A model generated the notes under the pieces. That model was not told the DNA's origin and did not search any database. It saw only the letters and a program-made list of their open reading frames with translations. Positions 10,232 through 22,088 of a stretch of DNA of 64,000 bases are shown in pieces. The position numbers and the translations under genes were made by a program. Every line of letters begins with the position of its first letter. Position 1 is the first letter of the stretch. The DNA comes from Anaeramoeba flamelloides (lineage: Eukaryota; Metamonada; Anaeramoebidae). The stretch lies in NCBI GenBank assembly GCA_027625915.1, contig JANTQA010000029.1, positions 8,742,001-8,806,000 on the forward strand, written 5' to 3'.

Positions 10232-13133
10232 ACTTTTATTTGAGTTTTCTTGAGAAAAAGTGAATTCGTAAATTGATTATATTTTTTACAATATACAAAA
10301 TTTGTATAGTGTTTATTAGTAATTTGAACACAATTACACTAAAATTAAAATATTTTGTAATTTTTGGTAAAGTAAATGGATTGCGTATAGTTTAAATAAC
10401 TCAAAAAGTGATTTATTAAGGGTATGTGATGCAAAATGATTAAAAAAATTTTCTAACAACCACAATTAAAAATTTACAAAAATGAACTTTTTTTTTTAAT
10501 TCTTTTTCAAAATATAAAAATATAAACCAAAATAAAAGTATACCAGTATTTAATAATTTGGTTTAAGAACTTGTAAAACTAACGATTTTTTTAATTTTTT
10601 AATTACAAATATTAACAGAATAATCACCAAAAAAAAAAAAATCACAAGACTATTTATTTTTGTTTCCTTAATATAAAGATCATTGTAACATCAATATAAA
10701 CTAAATTTCAGAATAAATGGTCGATGTTACATTTGGATTTTGAACTGCATTTGTATCGTTTGGAAGTTTTTCCCCTCGAAATGAAAAGTTTACAAATAAA
10801 TCATTTTTTCTCTTTTTTATTTTTGCGATAGTTTTTTGTTAAAATGAAAAATGAAAATGAAAAATTGGAAAGAAGTAACAGATGAATTAATGAAAAAATT
10901 TGTTTCAAATATGAAAAAGAGATTAGATTTAGTTATTCAAATGGGAGGAGAATCGATAAATGGGTTTTATTAATTTTTTAAAATTTCGATTTTATGTAAT
11001 GCTTCTTTCAAAATAAATGAATCAATTTTTTTTAACTGTTTTTTTTTATTTTTTTTTCTTTTATTTTTAGACAAAAAATAAATATTACTTGTTGTATATA
11101 ACTGAATATTAAAATCGAAATTTTTATATTATTATAGATAACTTCAATTATTAAAAATGTTTTTCTTTAAAATTTGATTTTTAATGGGCCAATGATTTTG
11201 AAAGGGAGTTTAGTTCAAATATTTCAGAAAATAATTGGTCAAAATTATCTATTAGTTAATTATTTAGATTTGTTAAAACAATTGATTCATTTTAACAAAA
11301 AATCTACACTATGCCACAAATTTAAGAAAAGATATTTTGCAACTTCAGGGTCTGGATATTGAAAATTCAACTATTTAAATGTGTGGACAAATTCGGTTTT
11401 TTTAACAAAAAGGGTGAATTTTTTACAAAAAAAAGGATCATTTTTTATAAATGAAATCAACAAATAGTACTACTTGACTAATCAATTTTTTAGAAGCATT
11501 TGAACCATGGAGAACTCATATGATTTATATTTAAATAACAACATTCTTTAATCTTAGACTTCTCATTGATAGAGGCTAATCCGTTAATGTAAACAAAAAA
11601 ACAACAATTATTTATCCAAACAGGAATAAATTTTTTAAAGAACACAAAGAGATCATAAAAGTTGGGTATTAGTAAAAATTTAAAAAATTTTCCACAAAAC
11701 GATTTTTATTCTGTCTTGGTATTTTTAGAATGAAAGACTCTCGTTTGAGTTTGAAGAAAACTCACTGTAGTTATTTAGAATTAAAATATAAAATTTTAAA
11801 TAACAAATTCAAAAATCAATTGATGTCATTTAAAAGTAAACAGGATGAGAGTAAAATCAATTTAAACTTTCGTTAAGTATCCAATGGTAATAAATGATAT
11901 TATACAATTTGTTAAATGTTTTATAAAGTTTTTTTAAAATAAAAATTATGAATAATTTACAAGATCTCAAAAAAATTCTCTATCAATCGGAAAAGACTTT
12001 TTAATGTATCAAAGAGTACTTTTGTATTACTTTTAAAGGGAAAACTTAAATTAACTCTTCATTCAGATATTTGTGATCTTTTAGGGGTTTGTACAAAAAA
12101 TTCCATTTAATTTTCTATTTCGGTATTATTATGACGATTTTCTTGAGAGTTTTGAAAGTCATTCTTGAAAATATCTGTATTAAATGTGTTCGTCAGTAGT
12201 GTAATTTTTTACTCATTAACCCACATTTAAAACTTTTAAAAATAAATTCATTTTTAAAAAAAGATACTTATTTATGATCATAGTACATTAAGTCGAAACA
12301 TATCAACTCACCAACATCAATAAACCCAATAAACAATCAACTAAAAGAAACTGAGATCAGAAATTTCAATTTATTTGCGAAATGATTATACCTTTTTTGA
12401 GAGTCAAAAATAATTTTTTAAAAATATAGCCGTTATAGTTTGCTTTTTTTTTTTAATCAAAATCAAATTTTTGATTTTCTCATCTTCTTTCCAAAATAAT
12501 CTCAATAAAAGTATTATGGATAAAAAATATATCGGTATTAATAATCTACCCTTTACCTTATACTTTCAATTTGATTATATAATTATCTTCTTGAATTTTT
12601 TACTCAAATCTTAAAAAATAGTTAATTTACAATATTTGATCAACTTTTCAAAACTCATTCACAAATAAGATTTTTCGAGATATCTAAATTAACGTCCACT
12701 AATATTATTTTAAATTATTATTACCTTCCATTGAGAACCTCTATTGGGTGATATATACCTGTTAGTATTAGTCCGTTCATGAATATTAAAATAAAAAATT
12801 ATAAAAGGTATTAATTTTATTTTCAGATTATTCAATTGAGCAAATAAAAAAACAATCAAAGACTTAATTCCACTTCTTGTCTTGGAGTGTTTTCGAAGAT
12901 AATTTTTCAAATTATCCAAAAATTTTGTTTTATTAAAAACAACCCTAGAAAATCAAATTCAGATAATAACACATTCTACTACACTGGTACAATTGATTTT
13001 ATAATAGAAAAAAATCGTATATTTTTTACCACCTTTTATACCAAAATGAAAACAAAAAAAAATTTATTTTTTATCCAAATAGTTTACTTAATTTTATTCC
13101 TTTTTACTGTGTTTCGAACTTAATAAAAAGAGA
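10232..13133. other. Long intergenic region, no supported gene
   Basis: AT-rich. Two short reading frames (10851-10979 on +, 43 codons; 11174-11362 on +, no ATG at its first codon) have a somewhat protein-like composition, but no family is recognised and no convincing splice link was found. Near 12195 a CAGTAGTGTAA string resembles the end of the M1 MITE, with no partner end. Confidence 0.4.
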
Positions 13134-14990
13134 ATGACAAAGTTTGTTTCTTCCTGGTTAGAACAAGTTCTTCATAGAAAGGTGAATATTTCAACACCAT
13201 TGTCTTTAACTTCACATCTTTGCCATGCCATGTCTTTACTGTACCCAAGATCAAAAGTTATCTTAACAAAGTACTTGTAGTTTCTTTTTCTTTTTTCCTT
13301 CAAGATTGTTTTCAAAAGTATTTAATTTTTGGATCTTTTAAATAATAACACACATACTCTTTCCCATTAAACTTCTTTTTGAAATACCTTGTTTCTTTGA
13401 AGATCGCCAACTGAAAATGCATTAGAATTTATAAATTTTTGTAAAAAATTAGGAGTTGAAATTCCTGCAACTTTAACGATCATAAAATTTAAGACCCACT
13501 CTCAAGAAATGTTCCAAAACCTTGAAAAATTATTAACAAATATCGACTTAATAGATTCAAAAAGATACCGTAACTATAAATGGACCCGTGTTGTGACTTA
13601 TCCGGAAATAAAAAACAGAATCCAAAGAACAAAAGCTGATCTTTTCCAAAAAATAACAATGATGTATGCGATTGAGCAATGCGTCTTTTCTGTCAAATTG
13701 GAATCCACAGCCCAGAAATATTTCCCGTGCCACCTCAAATTGTGTCACAACAAAATGGAAATCATTATGCAAAATGAAAAACAGACAACCCTCTATTATT
13801 CATTAAGATCAATTTTTCTCAAATTTTCAAAAAAAACCAACTATAGCGTTGTCCAATTAATGATCCCAGTCTCAAGAGAGTCATTAGAAATTGAACAAAA
13901 ACATCACGTTAACCAACAATCCTTTTTAAGAAAGTTTAACCATAAAGATCAGCAAAATTCAAATCTTTTAGTTACTTTATCGCCAATTTTAAAGTTTGTG
14001 ATCAAATTTCCTAATTTAGATCAAATGTTTTTGTTTTGGAAAACATATGAAATGTACTGTTGGTACCCCGAAAGGATACCCTTAGAGGGGTGTTTGGTCA
14101 GTGGCCTAATTTTGGGAGAAAAACATGAAATCAATTCAATAGTTTTCAGATGCTTATTAAATGACGCAGCTCGGTTTGAGATCCAAACGAATAATTTAAA
14201 TGTTGAAAACCAATATTATGCCTCGATTGTCCATATGAACAAATCAAAATTATGTGTTACTAATCTTAGTAACGACGAAAATTCTCTTCAAATTAAATGG
14301 AATAATATTGTTATTTGTAACCAAAAAAACAACCATTTATCAAAATTATTAAGGGAATTAAACAATAAGAATAAGTATATTATAACTTTGAAAATTAGAA
14401 ATGAAAATACCCGGAAAGACAATTCTTATTATTACATTTATTTCAAATGCAACAAATTGAACACTTTTAAATTATTGTATTCATGCTTAATTTCCTTTTC
14501 AAGAGCCAGAATGTCAATTCAAAAGGGCAACATCGTTAACAACAATAATATTACCAATGTTAAACATACCAAGGTTTTTCGAAAAAGTAACAATCAAAAG
14601 AATTCTCAATTTCTAATTGATAAAAAAATAATATTGATTGGCGAATTTGATGTTTATGGAAAATATAAATATCTTCAACAAAGAGGCTATTGCTTTCAAA
14701 ATTTTAATCACAGCATGAATTCATTTTTTCATATTGAATATGAAAAAAAATTACTTTTGAAAATAATATCTACAAATATCTTAACAAATCTTAAAAAAGA
14801 AAAAACAAAACAATTTAAAGTTAAAATTGCAAATTTTTTTCAAACATTTAATAACCATCACCCTGGGGTTCGTAATAATAATGATAATAATAATAATAAT
14901 AATAATAACAACAATAATAATAATAACAGCACAAATAACAACAACAATGATACCAATACCAATTACACGACCACCACCACCACCACCACC

Positions 14991-15032
<42 letters not shown>

Positions 15033-18000
15033 GACAAAAATAACAATAACCAGAAAGATAAGGGGAATAAACAAGAAATTAATTATTATAATAAAAATAA
15101 ATTAATGTCAGATTTATTTGATTGCAAATTACAAATTACCACAAATAGTATTAATTTTTTCAAAAAAAAAAAATTATTTTTTCAGATTGAATACACCAAG
15201 GATTTAAAAATTATAATTCATCCATTTTTGGATTGTTTATTTATGATTCAAATTGATCAAAAAACCAACTGTTATTTACAATTATTTACAAACAATTGCT
15301 ATGAAAGAGATTTAATAATTAATAATTTTTTAATTTTTTATAAAAAAAATTTCAAAAACCAAAAGATAATACAAAATTGGGAAAAGCAGCTTATAATTTA
15401 TTCCATTACTAATAAATTATATAAAAGAAATATTTTAAAACAATATCAAATTTTGATCAACGAAAATAATTATTTAAATAATTCAATTTTTGAAAAAAAA
15501 AAAAAAATCAGAAAACTATCCGAGAGATCACAAAGAATTATTAGCTCGAATCGAATTTTCAATTTAAATTCATCGTCGATTATTAATTCAACCAAATACA
15601 CTGTGAAAATTTTGAATTCTTTTCAAAATTGTTATAATTGCAATAATAACATTGGTGATCATAATAATATTGATCATATGAATGATAAAGGTTATACTAG
15701 TAATCGCCGTAATTTTAAAAAATCAATAATTAAATTAGAAGAAGACAGTTTTATAATTAAATTAAATTATAAAAAAAATAATAAAAAAATTATAATTGAA
15801 AGAGAATATAATGATTATTCTGAAATATTTCGCAATCAACTTACACCCCAAACAAAAATTATTAGATTTAATATAGATGAAAAAAATTTATTAATTATTC
15901 AATTTAAAAATTCTGAAATTATAAATAATTTTCAATTAGATTTTCAAAATAAAAAAATGAAAAAAATAAATAACTTAAATCAATTAAATAAGAATAACTT
16001 CCAATCAATACTATTTAATAATATATCATTTCTAAATATAAATAATAAATTACATTCGGATAATGGACAAATGATACTAAAAAAAAACCAATTAATTTTA
16101 CAAAATAATTTGTTAAAATACAGTTTTGAACTTGATTTGATACTTTTAATTAAACAACATACTCAAGATAAATTAATTCTATTCTTTTATTTTAACGAGG
16201 GGAAATATATTAAAATAAAATTTGATAATGAGAATGAAATAAATAAATTTTTAATTGCTTTTAAAAAAAATTATAAACAATTTCTATCGATCCAAAATAA
16301 AAAAATCAAAAAACTTATCAAAAAGAATCTAAAATCCCAATTAAACAAACCATTAATTTATTTTACACCTTTTATTTATTTATCTAATTTTGAAATTGGC
16401 AAGGAAATTATTTATTTTGATAACGGGAATTTAAATTTGTTAAAAACTGAAAAATTTTTAAAATATTCTTATGATTTAAATTCAAGTGAAATTATTGGAA
16501 ATAAAAAATGTTCAACAATCATCAAAATCCAGTTTATTACAGGCATTTGCTTAATATTTTCTTTTTATTCTACACACCAAAAAAATCAATTTTTGAAACA
16601 ATTTATTAAAATATATCAATCGATCAATGTAACAAATAAACCAATCGAAGTAAATCAATATGAAACTGATTTATTGCCCAACGAAAATAATAAAAATCAT
16701 GATAAAATTAGAAAAAAAAAATCCAATCATAAGAATAATAAAAAAAAAAACCAAAATCAAGATCTTGTTATTGGAAAAGTAAACATTACTTTAACCATGA
16801 ATAAAATTTTCTTCAAAATTACTAAAAAGAAAAAAGAAAAAGAAGCAATACGGATTGAAAGAAGACTAAATCAAATTAAAATTTCGAAAAAAAGTCAAAG
16901 TAAAAAAAAAATTCTCTTAATCAGTATCATTTCTAAATTAAACTCAAAATTTAATCAAAATTTTATATTAAGATTTGAAACATTAGAAAAACAAGAGATT
17001 TTTATTCGTCAATATATTTCATTTTCTCAAAAAAATATTTTTTATCCAATAATTAAAATATTGTCAAATAAAAAGAATTTAAAAAATAATTTAATAAAAT
17101 TTAATGATGATTTCATAAATCATAAATTAATTCATCTGACACAAACTGATTATTCTAAAATTTATAAAAAATTATTATTATTTCATTCACAAACCAAAAA
17201 CCATTTTTTAATAATTTTGGATAATAACATTAAAAAAAATTATCATTATAATAACAATAAAAATATGAATAATTTTGATGATAATCATAATAATTATAAT
17301 AAACAAGGCGATTTTGCAAAGAACGCAAATAAAAGCCCCCATGCAAATATCAGTGGTATGTATGGATCAGATATGAAAAAAATAATTGGAATCATTTGCA
17401 TTGAAACAAAATTTTTAATTGTGTCCACACAACATTGGTTGAAATTATTTGATTATAATGATTTTCAAATGATAATGGTACCACGAAACAGAAACCAAAT
17501 TGGTTTACAGTTTAAAAAACAAAATACCAAGAATTTGATTATCACTTTTAAAGATTTAGATTCTAAAATGAAATTTATTAATATTTTGACAAGCTTAAAA
17601 AAAAATAATAAAAAATCACGAAAAAATAATTTAATGAACCCAAATCATTTAAATTATTATTATTCACACAATATTTCTTTTTCTATTAACATTTTTGATG
17701 AAGAATTTAAACCTTTAAATAAAGGAGTTTTGCAATTTCTTGGTTGGAATAATATAAATGTAATAATTACAAATGATAAAAAAAACATCATTCAAAGGAA
17801 TTATTCATATCAAATATCTATGGATTTACAATTTTATAAATCAAGCAATTGCAAAAATAAATTTCAAATTTTTTTTGAAAAAGATCATTTTTATATTTTT
17901 AATTTAAATTTAAATGATGAAATTAATAATTTTATTTATCAATTGAAAATTCGAATGATAAATTTTCTAAATTTAAATTCAAAGAAGAAAAATAAGTATT

Positions 18001-19475
18001 TGATGAATACATATAAGGAATATTTGGAGAAAAATAAGAGTAAAATTGAAAACGATAACAACAGGTATATTACAAGAGGTGAAAATAAGGAGGAAAATGA
18101 AAATAAGAAAAGAAGCAATATAAAAAACAAGGAAATTGGCAAGAAAAAGATTGGAAATGCATTGAAAAACAATAAAGGTATAAAAACAGATGAGAATAAT
18201 GATAATAATATGGATAAGAACACGAATGAGAAAAAAAATAAAAATAAAATCCAATTCAATTTTATTCTATTAAAATCATTAAAATCTTCTTTTAAAAATT
18301 TTAATAATGGGGTGCTGATAATATATAGGGACTTAAAAAAGATTAAATTAATTTTTAAGAATAATAAATCATCAAAAATTATTTTAATTAGAAAATTTGA
18401 ACTCAGACATTTTTCCAAGGAGAAAAAAAATTTACAATTAATTATAAATGTTTCTAGTGCTTGGTTATTACAATTTAAATCAGAAATCGAAAAAGAAAAA
18501 GTTTCAAAAATATTGAGTCACTTTTTAAAAACGTTAAATCCAAAATTTAATGTCCGACTGTTTTTAAAAAATAAAAAACAAAACAACAACAAACAAATTT
18601 CACAAATCATTTTTGAAAAAAATTATTTACAGATTATTTCTTCAAATATTGAAAAAACCTTTTCTTTATCTTATTTTAAAATTCAAATAAAAATCAAAAA
18701 AGATAGAAGAAATATATTACAACTAATTAATCCAAATATTAATTTATTTATCCAATTTACCAATGAAAAAGAATCAAATAAATTTTGTGATTTATTAATT
18801 CAATATGGGAAAAACATTCAAAAAAGATTTAAATTATATTCAACTATCGTGATTAAAAAAGATCTTAAGAATGTTAGAAATATCCAAAATTTAAAAAACA
18901 AAGAATCAATAGACAGTACCAACATTAATAAGATGAAAGAAGTAGATGTAAATGGAGGGGATAAAACTGTGGAAGTGGAAGATACCCGGGGAGATATTAA
19001 GAAAAAGAAAAAGAAAGTAAACTGTAATGATCAAGGAAATATTCAGAAAAATAATCAAAAAAATCAGACCAGGGTTAATGCTGATAATGAAAGTGTAGTA
19101 AAAAGACACACCGCTAAAGAAACAAAGATAATTGGCGAGAATAAAGAAAATGAAACCCCAAATAGAAAAAACAATTCCATTTTAAATAATAAAATTGTTG
19201 CTTTTAATTGCAAAGTTTATAAAAAAAATGAAAAAAACCTTGTAAAATATAATAATTCTTTAATTAAATTAGATCAAATTTATATATATTTCCAATTCAA
19301 AAATTTGACAACATTCTCTCATTTATTATCAAATTCAATTCGAATACTTCGAAGAAAAAATACAAAAAAATCAATTATCAATTTATTTTTTGATAAAAAT
19401 AATCAATTTTTATTGAAATTTCATGATAAACAATCTTTAAATCAATTTATTTCCCAAATTTCAGAAAGAATTTAA
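13134..19475 (+). CDS. Giant calponin-homology protein with about nine tandem PH-like modules
   Basis: Two exons, 13134-13270 and 13403-19475, are joined at a GTACTT donor and GAAG acceptor in phase 2 and give 2069 residues. The join rebuilds an N-terminal CH-like domain: WLEQVL, then LSLTSHLCHAMSLLYPRSK, then ENALEFINFCKKLGVEIP and EMFQNLEKLLTNID, matching the LC-P, EN-F-LGV and late helix pattern of CH domains. The rest is a series of beta-rich blocks, each ending with two hydrophobic strands and a helix (for example YIKIKFDNENEINKFLIAF, NLIITFKDLDSKMKFINIL, LFIQFTNEKESNKFCDLL), which is the rhythm of PH-like domains; at least nine can be counted. A poly-Asn/Thr tract encoded by AAT and ACC repeats lies at 14873-15033. 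A role as an actin- or membrane-associated scaffold is inference. No orthologue is recognised. Confidence 0.75.
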
Positions 19476-20235
19476 TACATGCAATTGAACGAATAATAAG
19501 AAAAAAAAAAAAACAATATTGTTGATATTAAAATTCTTTTCCTTTCATTTTTTTTTTTTTTTTTTTCTGGAAAACAACTAGAAAACATGTTTATAATATT
19601 TTATATCAACAGTAAAAGGAATAATGTTTCTTTTTATTTAATAACTTTTTTTTTTTTATTATTTATTTACATTTTCCCTTCTTATAATCATTCAATTTCT
19701 TTATGATTTTATATATAAAATGATACCCAATTTGAAGTTAATTTTCTTATATGAAATACCCAAATTTACCATTATAAAATCATAAAGTAAAATGTTTTTA
19801 ATACTGTCTAGAAACTTTTAAAAAAATAAAATTTAAATCTCTAATTATTATTTGAAATTTTTTTTTTTATTAAAAAAAAAAATTATTTTTAAATTATTAT
19901 TTTCTTTAAGGTTTTATTAGTTTAAAATTTTCAATTAAAAAAATGAAAAGTACCCTTTCAATATAAAAATTTGAATTTAGAATGTTTATACAAGAATTAA
20001 TAATCTCTAATAGAGCAGATAAAACACTTGTGAACGATTCAATCATAATTTAACAATCATATTTAAGATTATCCTGATTTAATATCCAAAACAACACTTT
20101 TACAATCTTTTTGAATAATTTAGGTGAGGAAAGGAAAATAAATATATTTATTCTATTGCTAGATCAATCTCATAAATGGGGTAAGTGGACCTAGCAGTTA
20201 TGTATTTGTGTTTAATACTACTGAAATTTTCAGAG
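19476..20235. other. Intergenic, nothing recognised
   Basis: 3' flank of the CH/PH gene. AT-rich with poly-T and poly-A runs. No gene or repeat could be supported up to the TTAA at 20236. Confidence 0.4.
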
Positions 20236-20239
20236 TTAA

Positions 20240-21587
20240 GGGAGTAGATACACAATAAGACATAATAAAAATTTGAGAGGGAAGAGAGAAGAGTATTTTA
20301 TTTTAGTGGTGAGTGAAAGTAGATTCTCAAAAAAATTTTTTTATAAAAATTATTTGATCTTTTTTTTTTTTTTTGGAATGCTAAACAATAAAAAAAAAAA
20401 AGTAAAGAATTGATAAAATTGGTTTTGATTTTTTTTTTATTTAGATTATTTTTTTTGACAGAAGATAATTCAGGATTCTTAGAATAAAACTTATAACTAT
20501 TTTGTTGGTTTAAAATTTGACAAAATATAATCATATACACTTCTCCAATTCCACCAAATCCAAGTGTTTATAACACTAACGAGATATCTTTTGGGATACT
20601 AAATATTTTTTGGAACCCTTCTTGTTATTAAAGGCCCACTTGTATTTCCTTTGGTTTATTTCCCAATTAGAATATTGTTTTTCTTTTAAACAAAAACCAT
20701 TAATCACATATTTCGCTGATATTAAAATATTTCTAATTACTTTTTGTTATCATTAAAAAAAAAATTTAAAAAGGATGAAAAAAAAAAAAATATGAAAAAA
20801 AGAAATTATCACAATAGAATGTTGAGATAAGGATAAAAGACAAGTCGTTCAACATTCCCAAGACTATTTTAAGTAATTCAACTCAACATATTATTGTGGT
20901 AATTTCTTTGAGACTTTTGAAAAAAAAATTTAAAAACTTTAATGAATCAAATACCTAAAGGACTACGTTCCCACTCTTGAGGAGGTTGAGTAATTGTGCT
21001 ATTTCACTTTCACTTCTTCAAAAAAAATTTTTACACATGAGAAATTAGACAAAAGAAAAAAAAAAATTTTTTTTGCCATCTATACCTTTTCACGCAAACT
21101 GTTTTTCTTAGTATTTTAATGAAAAGGAAAATTGAAAAAAACAAAAAAAATAATTGTAAAAAATGCCTTTTGGGGATTTTCACATGCATTTCAAATTTGA
21201 GAACATTTCAGACTTGTAAAAGCCAATTTAAAAAATAAATGTATAACAGTCTAAGAAAATAGTGCAAGTTCCCAAAGTTGAAATGCAAATAATAAAATAT
21301 TAAAATCAAAATTTCGAATTGATCTTGCAAGGTAAAAATTGTTCAAATTGTTGAAATTGTGAAAATTTCTTATTTTTTCTAAAAGAAATTCTCAGTGGAC
21401 AAATATTACTTGGGTTATATAACTCATCCAAGGGTGATTTTATACATTATTTCACTGTTTTCACCTAAAAACATAGTCCTTAAATAATAAAAATCAAAGA
21501 TATATAACCAAAGTAAAAAATCTTAGTTTTAGATCCTTTTAAAAATTGCAAAAAAGTGAAAAATTTTCCTTTATCATGGCTACTCCC
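20240..21587. mobile_element. TTAA-flanked non-autonomous DNA transposon (family P1), copy 2
   Basis: TTAA at 20236-20239 and at 21588-21591 bracket inverted ends GGGAGTAG / CTACTCCC. It matches the uninterrupted blocks of the copy at 1493-4891 and lacks that copy's three large inserts. It carries its own insert at 20958-21481. The core without the insert is about 824 bp. There is no transposase. Confidence 0.8.
20958..21481. mobile_element. 524-bp inverted-repeat insert in P1 copy 2
   Basis: The ends read AAGGACTACGTT and, inverted, AAGGACTATGTT. The segment is absent from P1 copy 1, which continues directly from the left to the right flank apart from its own insertion nearby. No ORF. Family unknown. 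Confidence 0.6.
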
Positions 21588-21591
21588 TTAA

Positions 21592-22088
21592 ATTGAACAA
21601 AATTTAACGTGATTTTCTTTTTCATTTCTTTAAAATTCTTATTTGAATATGTATTCTGAGTTCACCGACTGGCAAGAATTGAAAAGTGATAAAATAATTA
21701 AATGGGGATTAGAGATTACAATCTATTTCTACGAAATTTTCCTTTCATAGTCCTTTTTTTTCAAAGTTAAACAGTAAGAGTATACCCAAAAAATAATTTG
21801 TAATTATGTTCTCTCTTTATTTAATTGGTATTTTTGACTCTAGTAATTGGGCTAACAAAGAACCCTAATTAAAAGTATTTGGAAATAGTAAAAAATACTT
21901 TGAGATATTGTGAACTATTTTAAATTTTTAAGATGTATATATTATGAATTTCAATCAAGGACTAACAAACTACTATATCCGTCATGTTTTAAAAAGTCAT
22001 TCAAGAACAATAAATCTTTAAAAAAAAGTTGATTGTTTTCGAAAAAAGCTTTCATTTTTTTCAAAATAATTCTTTTTTTTTTGAAATA
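21592..22088. other. Upstream region of the BIG gene, nothing recognised
   Basis: AT-rich sequence between the P1 element and the start codon at 22089. No clear promoter motif. Confidence 0.4.

Noticed and set aside
12190-12240. CAGTAGTGTAA string as another M1 MITE
   Set aside because: Only about 12 bases match one terminus and no second end or body similarity was found.
14781-15105. Ile-rich ORFs on both strands around the AAT repeat
   Set aside because: They are shadows of the poly-Asn/Thr coding tract of the CH/PH gene.
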